A stretch of 52,555 bases of DNA from Alphaproteobacteria bacterium. GTDB lineage: Bacteria; Pseudomonadota; Alphaproteobacteria; Rickettsiales; UBA8987. The stretch covers positions 1 to 52,555 of the forward strand of contig JAUIEX010000006.1 in the NCBI GenBank assembly GCA_030429725.1, in the 5' to 3' direction. The notes beneath the pieces are model-generated. The model was not told where the DNA came from, did no database searches, and saw only the letters and a list, made by a program, of their open reading frames with translations. Shown here one piece after another: positions 1-7,658 of this stretch; position 1 is the stretch's first letter, and each line of letters starts with the position of its first letter. A program made the translations under genes and the position numbers.

Positions 1-111
1 GAGGTAAACGCCGTGCAAAAACTACTAAACAACAGGCCTAGAAAAGTGCTAAACTACCTCACTCCAGCAGAGGCCTTCTTCAGAACCATACCGTTCCACC
101 TCATCCGATAA
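1..111 (+). CDS. IS30-family transposase, C-terminal end (partial)
   Basis: The window opens inside a reading frame that ends with TAA at 109-111. Its 36 visible residues include the run LLNNRPRKVLNYLTPAEAFF. This asparagine/arginine/proline block followed by LxxxTPxE is the hallmark C-terminus of IS30-family DDE transposases, just after the catalytic glutamate region. The catalytic residues and the left end of the element lie outside the window. The right inverted repeat should lie in the roughly 80 bases after the stop, but with only one end present I cannot define it. Whether the transposase is intact cannot be judged. Confidence 0.8.
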   Translation, partial: EVNAVQKLLNNRPRKVLNYLTPAEAFFRTIPFHLIR

Positions 112-191
112 TGGGCGTATTGTATAAATACCCTTGTATCTTAGGCTTATCTTAAGGTTTTACAGGTATCTTTATTGGTTGAGGTAGTATT

Positions 192-1481
192 ATGTCTAAA
201 TCATCACCGTCTTTGACGATCCCCGCATTGCCACAAAAGCCGGAGGCATTGGTGAAGAAGGAAACCGACACTATTCTGGCGGCGCAGGGTATCAAACCGA
301 AAACATTGTTGGGTGTGGCGGAAAAATTTACCAGAACCCAGCTGCGGAAGGCAGCATCGGCTGTGCCGAATGTGGAGTTTTCTTCTATCTACAGCAATAA
401 AATTTCCGCAAAGGATTTTGAGATTTATTCCGCTGCTTTTGAACGCGGCCAGGAAAAAACGGAGCAGATAAAGAATCACTACAACAAGACGGTGGAGGTG
501 ACCTATACGGATTTTCCAAATGATGATTTTGACGGAATGAACCATAAAATCTTTGGCCTGAAGCGGGATCAGCTGAGGATAACGGAGCGTCATTATAAAG
601 ACCTGGCAGCGGGCAACACGCCCGATGAAGATCAGTATAAACAATCCAACGCATATAGGGCGTTTAAAAAGGAAATTGGTGCACATTCTTTCAGTAAAAC
701 AGATAAGGCTGCGACGCAATATTTTGATTTTCTGGTGGTGTATAACAATCTGCAGGTGGAAAACGAGATTTATAACAACATTATGGAATCGGATGAAGCC
801 ATGCGCCGTTATGCGGAGGCGGATTCCACGCACGGACTGCTGGGCTCTTTGCATGCTCTTAGCACAACCTTAACAGAAAATGCTAAGCTGGCAGACAAAT
901 ATATGGGCAGCCCAGGAAAACTGGCGGAACGGCTGGAGCGGCGGCTGATGGGGCGGGGCAATGACATTAGCGGGGAGGAACAGGCCAATGCTGAGAGATT
1001 TATCAGATTATGCACGCTGATTGCGAAAAATGAACGGGGGCCCAGCAGCGCCTTCACCCAATATCGGTTGAAAATGGAGGAGTTCAAAGACGTATTTGAA
1101 GAGTTGGAAAAAGCGTATCTTGCCAAGATTAAGAGTGGGGATATTGAATTTAATAGTGATGCTGAAAAAAAAGTACAAATAGCAAGGGTGGAAGATACAG
1201 GGCACCAACTGAGTGTAGCACTAGATGAAAGAAGAGAGAACATTGCCGGTGCTATGAAAGGGTATAATGATGGTGATTATGAGGCGGTAAGGCAGGGTTA
1301 TATGGGAGTTTTGGAGAAAATGTATTCCACGATGAAAAACACGCACGCCGTTATGCAGGAAATGAAGGCCGCGATGCCTGACATTGCACAGGGGCCCGGC
1401 GGCCGAGGCGGCGCACTTGGCAGCAAGACCAGTGGTGGTGGGTTGTTCAACTTATTCGGCGGCGGAAAAAAGCGCCCCTGA
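192..1481 (+). CDS. Hypothetical protein, helical, glycine-rich tail
   Basis: A 429-residue protein that I do not recognise. The ATG at 192 is preceded by a GAGG at 181-184, a usable ribosome site. There is no signal peptide and no obvious membrane segment. The body is charged and rich in Lys, Glu and Ala with long predicted helices (for example around residues 215-340), suggesting a cytoplasmic coiled-coil or bundle. The last 30 residues switch to glycine-rich sequence ending in GGGLFNLFGGGKKRP, a tail often seen on secreted or scaffold proteins. It sits between the IS30 remnant and pdhB with 160 bases before pdhB, so it is probably its own transcription unit. No function is proposed. Confidence 0.7.
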   Translation: MSKSSPSLTIPALPQKPEALVKKETDTILAAQGIKPKTLLGVAEKFTRTQLRKAASAVPNVEFSSIYSNKISAKDFEIYSAAFERGQEKTEQIKNHYNKTVEVTYTDFPNDDFDGMNHKIFGLKRDQLRITERHYKDLAAGNTPDEDQYKQSNAYRAFKKEIGAHSFSKTDKAATQYFDFLVVYNNLQVENEIYNNIMESDEAMRRYAEADSTHGLLGSLHALSTTLTENAKLADKYMGSPGKLAERLERRLMGRGNDISGEEQANAERFIRLCTLIAKNERGPSSAFTQYRLKMEEFKDVFEELEKAYLAKIKSGDIEFNSDAEKKVQIARVEDTGHQLSVALDERRENIAGAMKGYNDGDYEAVRQGYMGVLEKMYSTMKNTHAVMQEMKAAMPDIAQGPGGRGGALGSKTSGGGLFNLFGGGKKRP

Positions 1482-1595
1482 TGCTCTTCAATAGGTTTTT
1501 GGGCTGGTTTGACCATGCCACAAAAGTGGCCGCCCACGCCGGTTAACAGGTCAACATGAGTTGTGATGCATGCATCTTCAAGCATGTTACATCCG

Positions 1596-1623
1596 TTGCA
1601 TCGCGGCGGAATTGCGTTATAAC
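1596..1623 (+). promoter_or_regulatory. Possible sigma-70 promoter for pdhB
   Basis: TTGCAT at 1596-1601 and TATAAC at 1618-1623 are separated by 16 bases and lie just upstream of the pdhB ribosome site GGAG (1631-1634). The leader would be only about 10 bases, which is short, so this is a tentative call. Confidence 0.35.
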
Positions 1624-1641
1624 AGCGATAGGAGATTTTCT

Positions 1642-2640
1642 ATGGCGGAAAAAACAACGGTGCGCGTGGCGCTGCGGGACGCAATGGCGGAAGAAATGCG
1701 CCGGGACGGCGATGTGTTCGTGATGGGCGAAGAAGTGGCGGAATATCAGGGCGCTTATAAGGTGACGGAAGGGCTGCTGGCGGAATTTGGCGCCAAGCGC
1801 GTGGTGGATACGCCGATTACGGAGCATGGCTTCGCCGGGCTGGGTGTGGGCGCGGCCTTTGCAGGCTTAAAGCCGGTGGTGGAATTTATGACCTGGAATT
1901 TTGCCATGCAGGCAATTGATCAGATCATCAACTCTGCGGCGAAAACCAATTATATGTCCGGCGGGCAGGTGCGCTGCCCGATCGTGTTCCGGGGCCCCAA
2001 TGGTGCGGCCAGCCGCGTGGCCGCGCAACACAGCCAGAATTATGCCAGCTGGTATATGAATGTGCCGGGTTTGATTGTGATTGCGCCTTATAGCGCGGCG
2101 GATTGTAAAGGGCTGATGAAAGCCGCTATCCGCAACCCGAACCCGGTGATTTTCCTTGAAAACGAGCTGGTATATGGCGAAGCGTTTGACATGCCGCCAG
2201 CGGCTAATCAGGACGATTATCTGGTGGAAATCGGCAAGGCTTCGGTGCTTCGCAAAGGTGCGGATGTGACGATCACGGCCTATTCATTGCAAGTGAAATT
2301 AGCGCTGGAAGCCGCCGAGGCGCTGGCCAAAGAGGGGATTGACGCGGAAGTGATTGATCTGCGTACCATCCGCCCTCTGGACAGGCAGGCCATCATCGAT
2401 TCCGTGCGCAAAACGCACCGGCTGGTGACGGTGGATGAATGCTGGCCACAGGCAAGCGTTGGCTCGGAAATTACGTCCTTCATCAGCCGGGAATGTTTTG
2501 ACGATCTGGACGCGCCGGTGGAGCAGATCAACGCCAAGGATGTGCCGCTGCCCTATGCCGCGAATTTAGAGGCGCAGGCGCTGCCCAATCTGCAGGAAAT
2601 CATTGACGCTGCCCGGCGTGCCTGTCAGCGAAATCGTTAA
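1642..2640 (+). CDS. pdhB: Pyruvate dehydrogenase E1 component subunit beta
   Basis: Beta subunit of the thiamine-diphosphate E1 heterotetramer, which decarboxylates pyruvate and passes the acetyl group to the lipoyl arm of E2. The start is ATG 1642, with GGAG at 1631-1634; in-frame upstream sequence from 1570 lacks homology. The 332 residues match the minimal E1-beta length; the N-terminal lipoyl domain found on PdhB of some alphaproteobacteria is absent. Recognisable blocks are the [17 protein letters not shown] region, [17 protein letters not shown], the [10 protein letters not shown] block and the C-terminal [14 protein letters not shown]. The partner E1-alpha gene is not adjacent but lies at 43438-44454. 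Immediately downstream comes a toxin-antitoxin pair instead of pdhC. Confidence 0.95.
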   Translation: MAEKTTVRVALRDAMAEEMRRDGDVFVMGEEVAEYQGAYKVTEGLLAEFGAKRVVDTPITEHGFAGLGVGAAFAGLKPVVEFMTWNFAMQAIDQIINSAAKTNYMSGGQVRCPIVFRGPNGAASRVAAQHSQNYASWYMNVPGLIVIAPYSAADCKGLMKAAIRNPNPVIFLENELVYGEAFDMPPAANQDDYLVEIGKASVLRKGADVTITAYSLQVKLALEAAEALAKEGIDAEVIDLRTIRPLDRQAIIDSVRKTHRLVTVDECWPQASVGSEITSFISRECFDDLDAPVEQINAKDVPLPYAANLEAQALPNLQEIIDAARRACQRNR

Positions 2641-2646
2641 CATCCT

Positions 2647-2958
2647 ATGGGTCAGGACACGCCATATGCGGAGTTCACGCTTTCTGATACTCAGCGCGAA
2701 AAGATTCTGGATTTAGCGGAGTCTTTCGGCATCTGCGCCGTTTCCGTTTTTGGTTCCCATGCACGTGGACAGGCCACAAAACAGAGCGATCTGGATTTGC
2801 TGATCGAAACGGAAAAACCTATTGGCATCTTCAAACTGCTTGAGTTCAAGCACCGTCTTGAAGATATGCTGCACATTCGTGTGGACATTGCTCAACAGCG
2901 TGCCATTCACAACCCCTATGTATGGCACAGCATAAAGCGGGATGTTCGGCCATTATGA
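2647..2958 (+). CDS. mntA: MntA-type nucleotidyltransferase antitoxin
   Basis: Minimal nucleotidyltransferase of 103 residues. It contains the full family motif GSX10DXD (GSHARGQATKQSDLDLL, about residues 36-52), whose two aspartates bind metal. In characterised MntA/HepT pairs the antitoxin neutralises HepT by AMPylating a tyrosine near its active site. The gene starts 6 bases after the pdhB stop with a poor ribosome site, so it may depend on read-through from pdhB. Its TGA overlaps the ATG of the next gene (ATGA at 2955-2958), the coupling expected for this type VII toxin-antitoxin module. Confidence 0.88.
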   Translation: MGQDTPYAEFTLSDTQREKILDLAESFGICAVSVFGSHARGQATKQSDLDLLIETEKPIGIFKLLEFKHRLEDMLHIRVDIAQQRAIHNPYVWHSIKRDVRPL

Positions 2959-3320
2959 TCATGGCAAAAAAAGACGAGCGTGCTTATTTTCACCATATTT
3001 TGCAAGAGACGGTGCATCTCGTAAAATTTCTTGATGAGGCCGAGGATAATTTAGCCGCAGACACGCGCAGCTATTACGCCATTATCCGAGCCTTTGAGAT
3101 CATCGGCGAGGCCTCTAAGCGCATTTCTGCAAAAACCAAAACACGCTTTCCTGATGTGCCATGGCGCTTGATGGTTGATATGCGCAATATCCTTGCCCAC
3201 GATTATTTAGGTATCAATGAGGATGAAATTAAGCAGACCATCCTTGACGATATCCCCAAATTAGGCCATCAAATAAAAGAGATTCTAACTCTGCTGGATA
3301 AGGAACATTCTGATGATTAA
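2955..3320 (+). CDS. hepT: HepT-like HEPN ribonuclease toxin (DUF86)
   Basis: Toxin partner of mntA, 121 residues from ATG 2955; a second ATG at 2961 is equally possible. It is an all-helical HEPN protein. The RNase motif RX4HXY is intact as RNILAHDY, about residues 77-84: Arg and His form the active site of the dimer and the Tyr is the AMPylation target in studied systems. The preceding AFEIIGEASKRIS is also typical of DUF86. The 4-base overlap with mntA indicates translational coupling. It overlaps the following lipoprotein gene by 8 bases. All key residues are present, so the toxin is probably functional. Confidence 0.88.
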   Translation: MIMAKKDERAYFHHILQETVHLVKFLDEAEDNLAADTRSYYAIIRAFEIIGEASKRISAKTKTRFPDVPWRLMVDMRNILAHDYLGINEDEIKQTILDDIPKLGHQIKEILTLLDKEHSDD

Positions 3321-3573
3321 GTATACACCTTCCTATCACGTTGCTTTCCGCTATTTCATAGCATTGGGTGCCGTTGCGTTGCTTTCAGCCTGCGCCACCA
3401 ACCCGCGCACGGGGGAATGGGAATTCCGTAAGCCTTCGGTTGGCGTTTCCGCACCGCAATCCATCCGTGAAATGCAGGGGCAGACGGAATCTTCCATCAG
3501 CCCGGCTTCCGGCAGCGGCGTGGGGGATGATTCTTCCTGTTCGGAGTTGCAAGCCGCCCGCAATGAATGCTAA
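3313..3573 (+). CDS. Small lipoprotein of unknown function
   Basis: An 86-residue protein. The N-terminus is a lipoprotein signal: a basic start, a hydrophobic core (FIALGAVALLSAC) and the lipobox LSAC with the Cys near residue 27. The mature part is about 60 residues, rich in Ser, Gly and Pro, with no recognised domain and two Cys near its end. It overlaps hepT by 8 bases. It may be an ancestral member of the PDH cluster or cargo that came with the toxin-antitoxin pair; the sequence does not decide. An outer-membrane or periplasmic lipid-anchored location is inferred from the lipobox only. Confidence 0.65.
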   Translation: MIKYTPSYHVAFRYFIALGAVALLSACATNPRTGEWEFRKPSVGVSAPQSIREMQGQTESSISPASGSGVGDDSSCSELQAARNEC

Positions 3574-3634
3574 ACAGAAGCGGTAAAATGCATCGCTTCG
3601 CTCCGGCGTGGCGGATTAATTGATAGGATTCACT

Positions 3635-4984
3635 ATGCCCGTTGAAATTTTAATGCCCGCCCTTTCCCCCACCATGACGGAAGGGAATTTAGCCAAATGG
3701 ACAAAAAAAGAGGGAGATAAAGTCTCCGCCGGGGATGTGATTGCGGAGATTGAAACCGATAAGGCCACCATGGAAGTGGAAGCCGTGGATGAGGGCACGC
3801 TGGGCAAAATTCTGGTTGCCGAGGGCACGGAAGGCGTGCCGGTGAATAAGGTCATCGCCCTGCTGCTGGAAGAAGGTGAAGATAAAAAGGCACTCAACAG
3901 CTATAAGGTTAAGGAAGAGGCTCCGGCTGCAAATGAAGATAACGCTGGTGCGGGTGATTCAACTTCCCCCGCGCAGGGGGGTCAGAATCCTGAAAAGGAT
4001 TCCGGTGGGGGGCAAATGGCCGCGCCTGCCGCCATTGCACCCAAAGCAACCACAGCGCCCAAGCCACAGGCAGGGGCAACGGTGGTGAATAATGACCGTT
4101 CCATTAAGGCTTCCCCATTGGCGCGGCGGCGCGCTTCGGAGCTGGGTGTTAATCTGGCGAATGTGAAAGGCACCGGCCCCAAAGGCCGTATTGTGGAAGC
4201 GGATGTGGACGATGCTGCACTGCGCGGCGGCAGTGGTGGCGCTGTTTCCCGCGATGCGGTGGAGTTTGATCATCTGCCCAATTCCTCCATGCGTAAAACC
4301 GTGGCCAAGCGCCTGACGGAATCCAAGCAGCAGGTGCCGCATTTTTACCTGACGGTGGATTGCCGGCTGGACGCGCTTTTAGATGTGCGTGCGCAGATCA
4401 ACGATAAAGCCGTGAAGGCAGCCGGCATCGGCGCGGATGGCAAGCCGGGCAAGCCCGCCTATAAAGTTTCCGTCAATGATATGGTGATTAAGGCCGTGGC
4501 ATTGGCATTGCGCGATGTGCCGGATGCGAATGTCAGCTATTATGATGACGCGATTGTGCGTTACCGCAATGTGGATGTTTCCGTCGCCGTGGCGCTGGAA
4601 GGCGGTTTAATTACGCCCATCGTGCAGAATGCGGATCAGAAATCCATGCCGCAAATTTCTCTCGAAATGAAAGACCTGGCCGCTCGCGCCCGTGCCGGCA
4701 AGCTGATGCCGGAGGAATATACCGGCGGTGGCTTTAGCATTTCCAATCTGGGCATGTATGGCATCAAGCATTTCGGCGCCATTGTGAACCCGCCGCAGGG
4801 CTGCATTCTGGCCGTGGGTGCGGGTGAGCAGCGCGCCGTGGTCAAAGCCGGGCAGCTAACCAGTGCGACCGTGATGGATTGCACGCTTTCGGTGGATCAC
4901 CGCGCGGTGGATGGCGCGCTGGGTGCGCAGTTCCTTGCCGCCTTTAAGGGCTATATCGAAAACCCGGTAACGATGCTGATTTGA
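3635..4984 (+). CDS. pdhC: Pyruvate dehydrogenase E2, dihydrolipoamide acetyltransferase
   Basis: E2 core of the pyruvate dehydrogenase complex, transferring acetyl from lipoyl-lysine to CoA. ATG 3635 is preferred: the protein then begins MPVEILMPALSPTMTEG, the canonical lipoyl-domain start, behind TAGGATT. Domains in order are one lipoyl domain (residues 1-75, lipoylated Lys43 in ETDKATMEVEA), an Ala/Pro linker, the peripheral-subunit-binding domain (about 155-190, ASPLARRRASELGV...GPKGRI) and the acyltransferase domain ending with the catalytic DHRAVDG. The 449-residue length is normal. The linker contains an in-frame palindromic element (3961-4013) read as TSPAQGGQNPEKDSGGG. The E3 gene is not in the window. 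Confidence 0.96.
   Translation: MPVEILMPALSPTMTEGNLAKWTKKEGDKVSAGDVIAEIETDKATMEVEAVDEGTLGKILVAEGTEGVPVNKVIALLLEEGEDKKALNSYKVKEEAPAANEDNAGAGDSTSPAQGGQNPEKDSGGGQMAAPAAIAPKATTAPKPQAGATVVNNDRSIKASPLARRRASELGVNLANVKGTGPKGRIVEADVDDAALRGGSGGAVSRDAVEFDHLPNSSMRKTVAKRLTESKQQVPHFYLTVDCRLDALLDVRAQINDKAVKAAGIGADGKPGKPAYKVSVNDMVIKAVALALRDVPDANVSYYDDAIVRYRNVDVSVAVALEGGLITPIVQNADQKSMPQISLEMKDLAARARAGKLMPEEYTGGGFSISNLGMYGIKHFGAIVNPPQGCILAVGAGEQRAVVKAGQLTSATVMDCTLSVDHRAVDGALGAQFLAAFKGYIENPVTMLI
3961..4013 (+). repeat. Palindromic element (family A) in the pdhC linker
   Basis: Two hairpins side by side: CCCCC (3966-3970) pairs with GGGGG (3976-3980), and GAATCC (3985-3990) pairs with GGATTC (3997-4002), followed by GGTGGGGGG. 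The order and spacing match the elements in dnaE, and it is translated in the same phase (xSPxxGG...SGGG). It lies in the flexible linker, where extra residues are harmless. Confidence 0.75.
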
Positions 4985-5022
4985 TTTTCATTTGCAACGG
5001 CCTGTGTTAATCTGACGTTGTT

Positions 5023-5250
5023 ATGGATAATCAGGGCAATAATATCGGCACGCATTACGAGGATTTTGTCCGGCAGCAGGTTGCATCGGGGCGTTTTTCC
5101 AGCCGCGAGGAAGCGTTACGGGCGGGCCTGCGTTTACTGGAAGAGGAAGAAGCGCGGCGTGCATTGCTGATTGCCGCCCTGGAAGAGGGAGAGAAAAGTG
5201 GTAACGCCAGCTATGACCTTGAATCCTTTATCAGGGAGTTGGATGCGTAA
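5023..5250 (+). CDS. parD: ParD-like antitoxin, ribbon-helix-helix type
   Basis: A 75-residue antitoxin. The N-terminal half (HYEDFVRQQVASGRFSSREE, then ALRAGLRLLEEEE) is the ParD/CopG ribbon-helix-helix pattern: a short strand, then G-x-F/Y-x-S-R/A-x-E, which dimerises and binds the operator of its own operon. The acidic C-terminal tail (YDLESFIRELDA) is the usual toxin-wrapping segment. Its stop codon is directly followed by the GTG start of parE. The pair lies 38 bases after pdhC and in front of ppa. Autoregulation is expected from the family; no operator could be identified with confidence. Confidence 0.85.
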   Translation: MDNQGNNIGTHYEDFVRQQVASGRFSSREEALRAGLRLLEEEEARRALLIAALEEGEKSGNASYDLESFIRELDA

Positions 5251-5571
5251 GTGCCATTTGTTCTAACCCAAAAGGCAAAAAATGATTTACGCCTGATTGC
5301 GATTTACACCTTTAAAACACATGGCAGAGCGCAACGCGATCACTATATCAGACAGATGGATCAGTCCTTTCATGCTATTGCGCTGACGCCTGCACTGGGC
5401 CAGAAGATAGATACCATTCGTGAGGGCTATCACCGCCTTCCCTGTGGCAAGCACAGTATTTATTACCGTATTTTACCTGAAAACATGGTTCAGATCGTGC
5501 GCATTCTGCATCAGAGAATGGATATTAAACAGCATTTTAGTGCTGGAAAAGCTTTATATCCCGGCCTATAA
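5251..5571 (+). CDS. parE: ParE/RelE-superfamily toxin
   Basis: Toxin partner of the upstream ParD, 106 residues from a GTG start that abuts the parD stop with no gap. Family features are the N-terminal [18 protein letters not shown] (helix of the RelE/ParE fold), the central [30 protein letters not shown] and the C-terminal [13 protein letters not shown], matching the usual core IxRILHxxMD. ParE toxins of known function poison DNA gyrase; RelE relatives cut mRNA. The strong HxxMD ending favours ParE. The protein extends about 15 residues beyond the typical end, a minor oddity. It looks complete. Confidence 0.88.
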   Translation: MPFVLTQKAKNDLRLIAIYTFKTHGRAQRDHYIRQMDQSFHAIALTPALGQKIDTIREGYHRLPCGKHSIYYRILPENMVQIVRILHQRMDIKQHFSAGKALYPGL

Positions 5572-5605
5572 GAAGCCCGGAAAACCATTATTCAGGGAGC
5601 AGATT

Positions 5606-6136
5606 ATGCATATTGCTAACATTTCGGCCGGGAAGAACCCGCCGCAGGATATCAACGTGATTATTGAAGTGCCACAGGGTTCCGACCCGGTGAAATATGA
5701 GCTGGATAAGGATTCCGGCGCGGTGTTTGTGGATCGCTTCCTGCATACACCAATGTTTTACCCGTGCAATTATGGCTTTGTGCCACACACACTTTCCGGT
5801 GATGGCGACCCGATTGACGTGCTGGTGGTGTGCACGCATCCGGTGGTGCCGGGCGCGGTGTTGCGCAGCCGCCCGGTGGGTGTGTTGATGATGGAAGATG
5901 AGGCCGGGCAGGATGAAAAAATCCTTGCCGTGCCGGTTTCCAAGCTCAACCCGTTCTATAAGGATGTGGCAAATTATTCCGACCTGCCGCAGATTCTGCT
6001 GGATCAGATTCAGCATTTCTTTGAACATTACAAAGATCTGGAGAAGGGTAAATTTGTGAAAGTAACCGGCTGGGAAGATGCTGCTGCTGCGGAAAAGATG
6101 ATCAATGAAGCGGTTGAGCGGCATCAAAAAAGTTAA
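5606..6136 (+). CDS. ppa: Inorganic pyrophosphatase
   Basis: Family I soluble pyrophosphatase, hydrolysing PPi to phosphate and pulling biosynthetic reactions forward. Start ATG 5606 with CAGGGAG at 5593-5599; earlier in-frame sequence overlaps parE and is not homologous. The 176 residues are typical for the bacterial hexameric enzyme. The signature DGDPIDV, with three metal-binding Asp, lies near residues 66-72, preceded by [12 protein letters not shown]. The late [18 protein letters not shown] helix is also typical. Its stop shares bases with the stop of the convergent membrane-protein gene (6133-6136). Confidence 0.96.
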   Translation: MHIANISAGKNPPQDINVIIEVPQGSDPVKYELDKDSGAVFVDRFLHTPMFYPCNYGFVPHTLSGDGDPIDVLVVCTHPVVPGAVLRSRPVGVLMMEDEAGQDEKILAVPVSKLNPFYKDVANYSDLPQILLDQIQHFFEHYKDLEKGKFVKVTGWEDAAAAEKMINEAVERHQKS

Positions 6137-7647
6137 TTTTCTTCCGTTCGCATAAACAGCATCAGGCGCGCGCCGTCATAATCCACGTGCCATGCCGGGC
6201 TGGCCTCCAGCCGCAGACGCAGCGCGGCCGGGAAGGTTTTATCAATCAGCACGGCCTGCACATCATAATGTTCCAGCAATTCCAGCGCACCGGTGGGGTG
6301 ACCGGTGCTGTCGGTTTCTTCTAGCGGCGCGCGGCCGGTGAGAATGATGTGATAATCCTGCGCTAATATATCGGGATAGGCCGTGCCGGCGCGGCCATCG
6401 GCAAAGACGCGGAAGGCGTTTCCTGCCCGATAAATGAGCTGCCCGCCAAGGCTGTATTCATGGTACAGGCGTAAAGATTGGCCATGATAGCGCTCTGCCA
6501 GTGCGACGATCTCCGCCGTGATTTCCGATGATGCGGCCGCCTTATTTTTACGCAGCGGCATCGCGTTTTGTACCATGGTGACGGTGAAGGTGGCGGCCAG
6601 CAGGAAAGCGGCGGAGGCCGTGCCAAGAATAAGACGGGGCGTGTAAGCCTGATGCTTCAGCCATGCATGTTCCTTATGCGGAAAACTGTGGATGAATATG
6701 GCCATGGAAGGGCTGGCAACCAGCACGAACATGACGAAATTGCGCGCCGAATCCAGCCCCATGAACAGAAAGGCAATAGCGGCCGCCTTATCGGCCAGGG
6801 GCACATCGCGGTTGCGGGCATTAAAGCTGAGGATAAAGACCATCAACGGCACGGAACTGGCCAATACAATGAAAGGCGCGGTGGGCAGCCATTCACTGAT
6901 ATAGCCCTTCCAGCCATTATGAATGGTGGACAGAACGGCAGGGAGTATCTGCCAGCCAAGCGGAGTGAGCAGGCAGGAAATGCCACAGGCCAACCCCAGC
7001 CAGAAGAAACATTTGGCCATGTCAAATTGCCGCTGCCAGAGGGCGGTGGCGAAGTGGATGAAGATCAGCATCAGCCCGGCTAAAAACCCGCCATGAAGAT
7101 TTGCCCACAGGGTGAAAAGCAACGGCAATAAAAGCAAATGATGCGGGCGCTGCCAGCCCAGATGCAGCCGGTGATGCAGCAGCAAAATCAACAAAAAGCT
7201 GATGATTTGCGGGCGGATGGAGGCGCTGCTATGCAAAGCAAGAGCCACGATGCCGGCAATGATGAGTGCCGTTTCCGGTGAAACACCGCGTGCCAGCGCG
7301 TTGCGGTAAGCCACCGCCACAATCCCCGCCAGCAGCCCGCAGAGCAGGAAGGTGAGGGCAGCCTCCCCACCATACTCAAAAGCCAGGCTTAGAAGCAGAT
7401 CATACAGCCAGGAGATATTATGCCAGGGCGTTTCCCCGGCGGTGAACGACCAGGGATCCTGCACCGGGATGCCGTTGGCGCGGATAAGATCCCCCGCTGC
7501 AATGTGCCAGTACACATCCGGGAAGGTAAGAATCGGCCAGCCGAAGAAATAATAGCCAAGATACACCACCAGCAACAGCAGCGGCAACGCTGCATTCCAC
7601 GGGGAAAGAGGCGTGGTTAGCGGTTGCTGTGTTGGCATGGAAGGCAT
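6133..7647 (-). CDS. Polytopic inner-membrane protein of unknown function
   Basis: About 504 residues from ATG 7647; an ATG at 7683 and another at 7638 are alternatives and no ribosome site decides. At least nine hydrophobic segments are visible (for example [18 protein letters not shown] near the start). Early loops carry [16 protein letters not shown] and a nearby WLYD. This acidic/aromatic loop after the first helix, followed by many helices, recalls GT-C glycosyltransferase-like or DUF2723-like membrane proteins, but no signature is clear enough to name it. The final ~90 residues are soluble and probably periplasmic. It faces dsbD divergently with overlapping 5' ends. Confidence 0.75.
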   Translation of the reverse strand: MPSMPTQQPLTTPLSPWNAALPLLLLVVYLGYYFFGWPILTFPDVYWHIAAGDLIRANGIPVQDPWSFTAGETPWHNISWLYDLLLSLAFEYGGEAALTFLLCGLLAGIVAVAYRNALARGVSPETALIIAGIVALALHSSASIRPQIISFLLILLLHHRLHLGWQRPHHLLLLPLLFTLWANLHGGFLAGLMLIFIHFATALWQRQFDMAKCFFWLGLACGISCLLTPLGWQILPAVLSTIHNGWKGYISEWLPTAPFIVLASSVPLMVFILSFNARNRDVPLADKAAAIAFLFMGLDSARNFVMFVLVASPSMAIFIHSFPHKEHAWLKHQAYTPRLILGTASAAFLLAATFTVTMVQNAMPLRKNKAAASSEITAEIVALAERYHGQSLRLYHEYSLGGQLIYRAGNAFRVFADGRAGTAYPDILAQDYHIILTGRAPLEETDSTGHPTGALELLEHYDVQAVLIDKTFPAALRLRLEASPAWHVDYDGARLMLFMRTEEN

Positions 7648-7658
7648 ATATAAAGTGT

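Noticed and set aside
5420-5605. N-terminal extension of ppa
   Set aside because: The extension overlaps parE in another frame; ATG 5606 has a good ribosome site and matches the family start.
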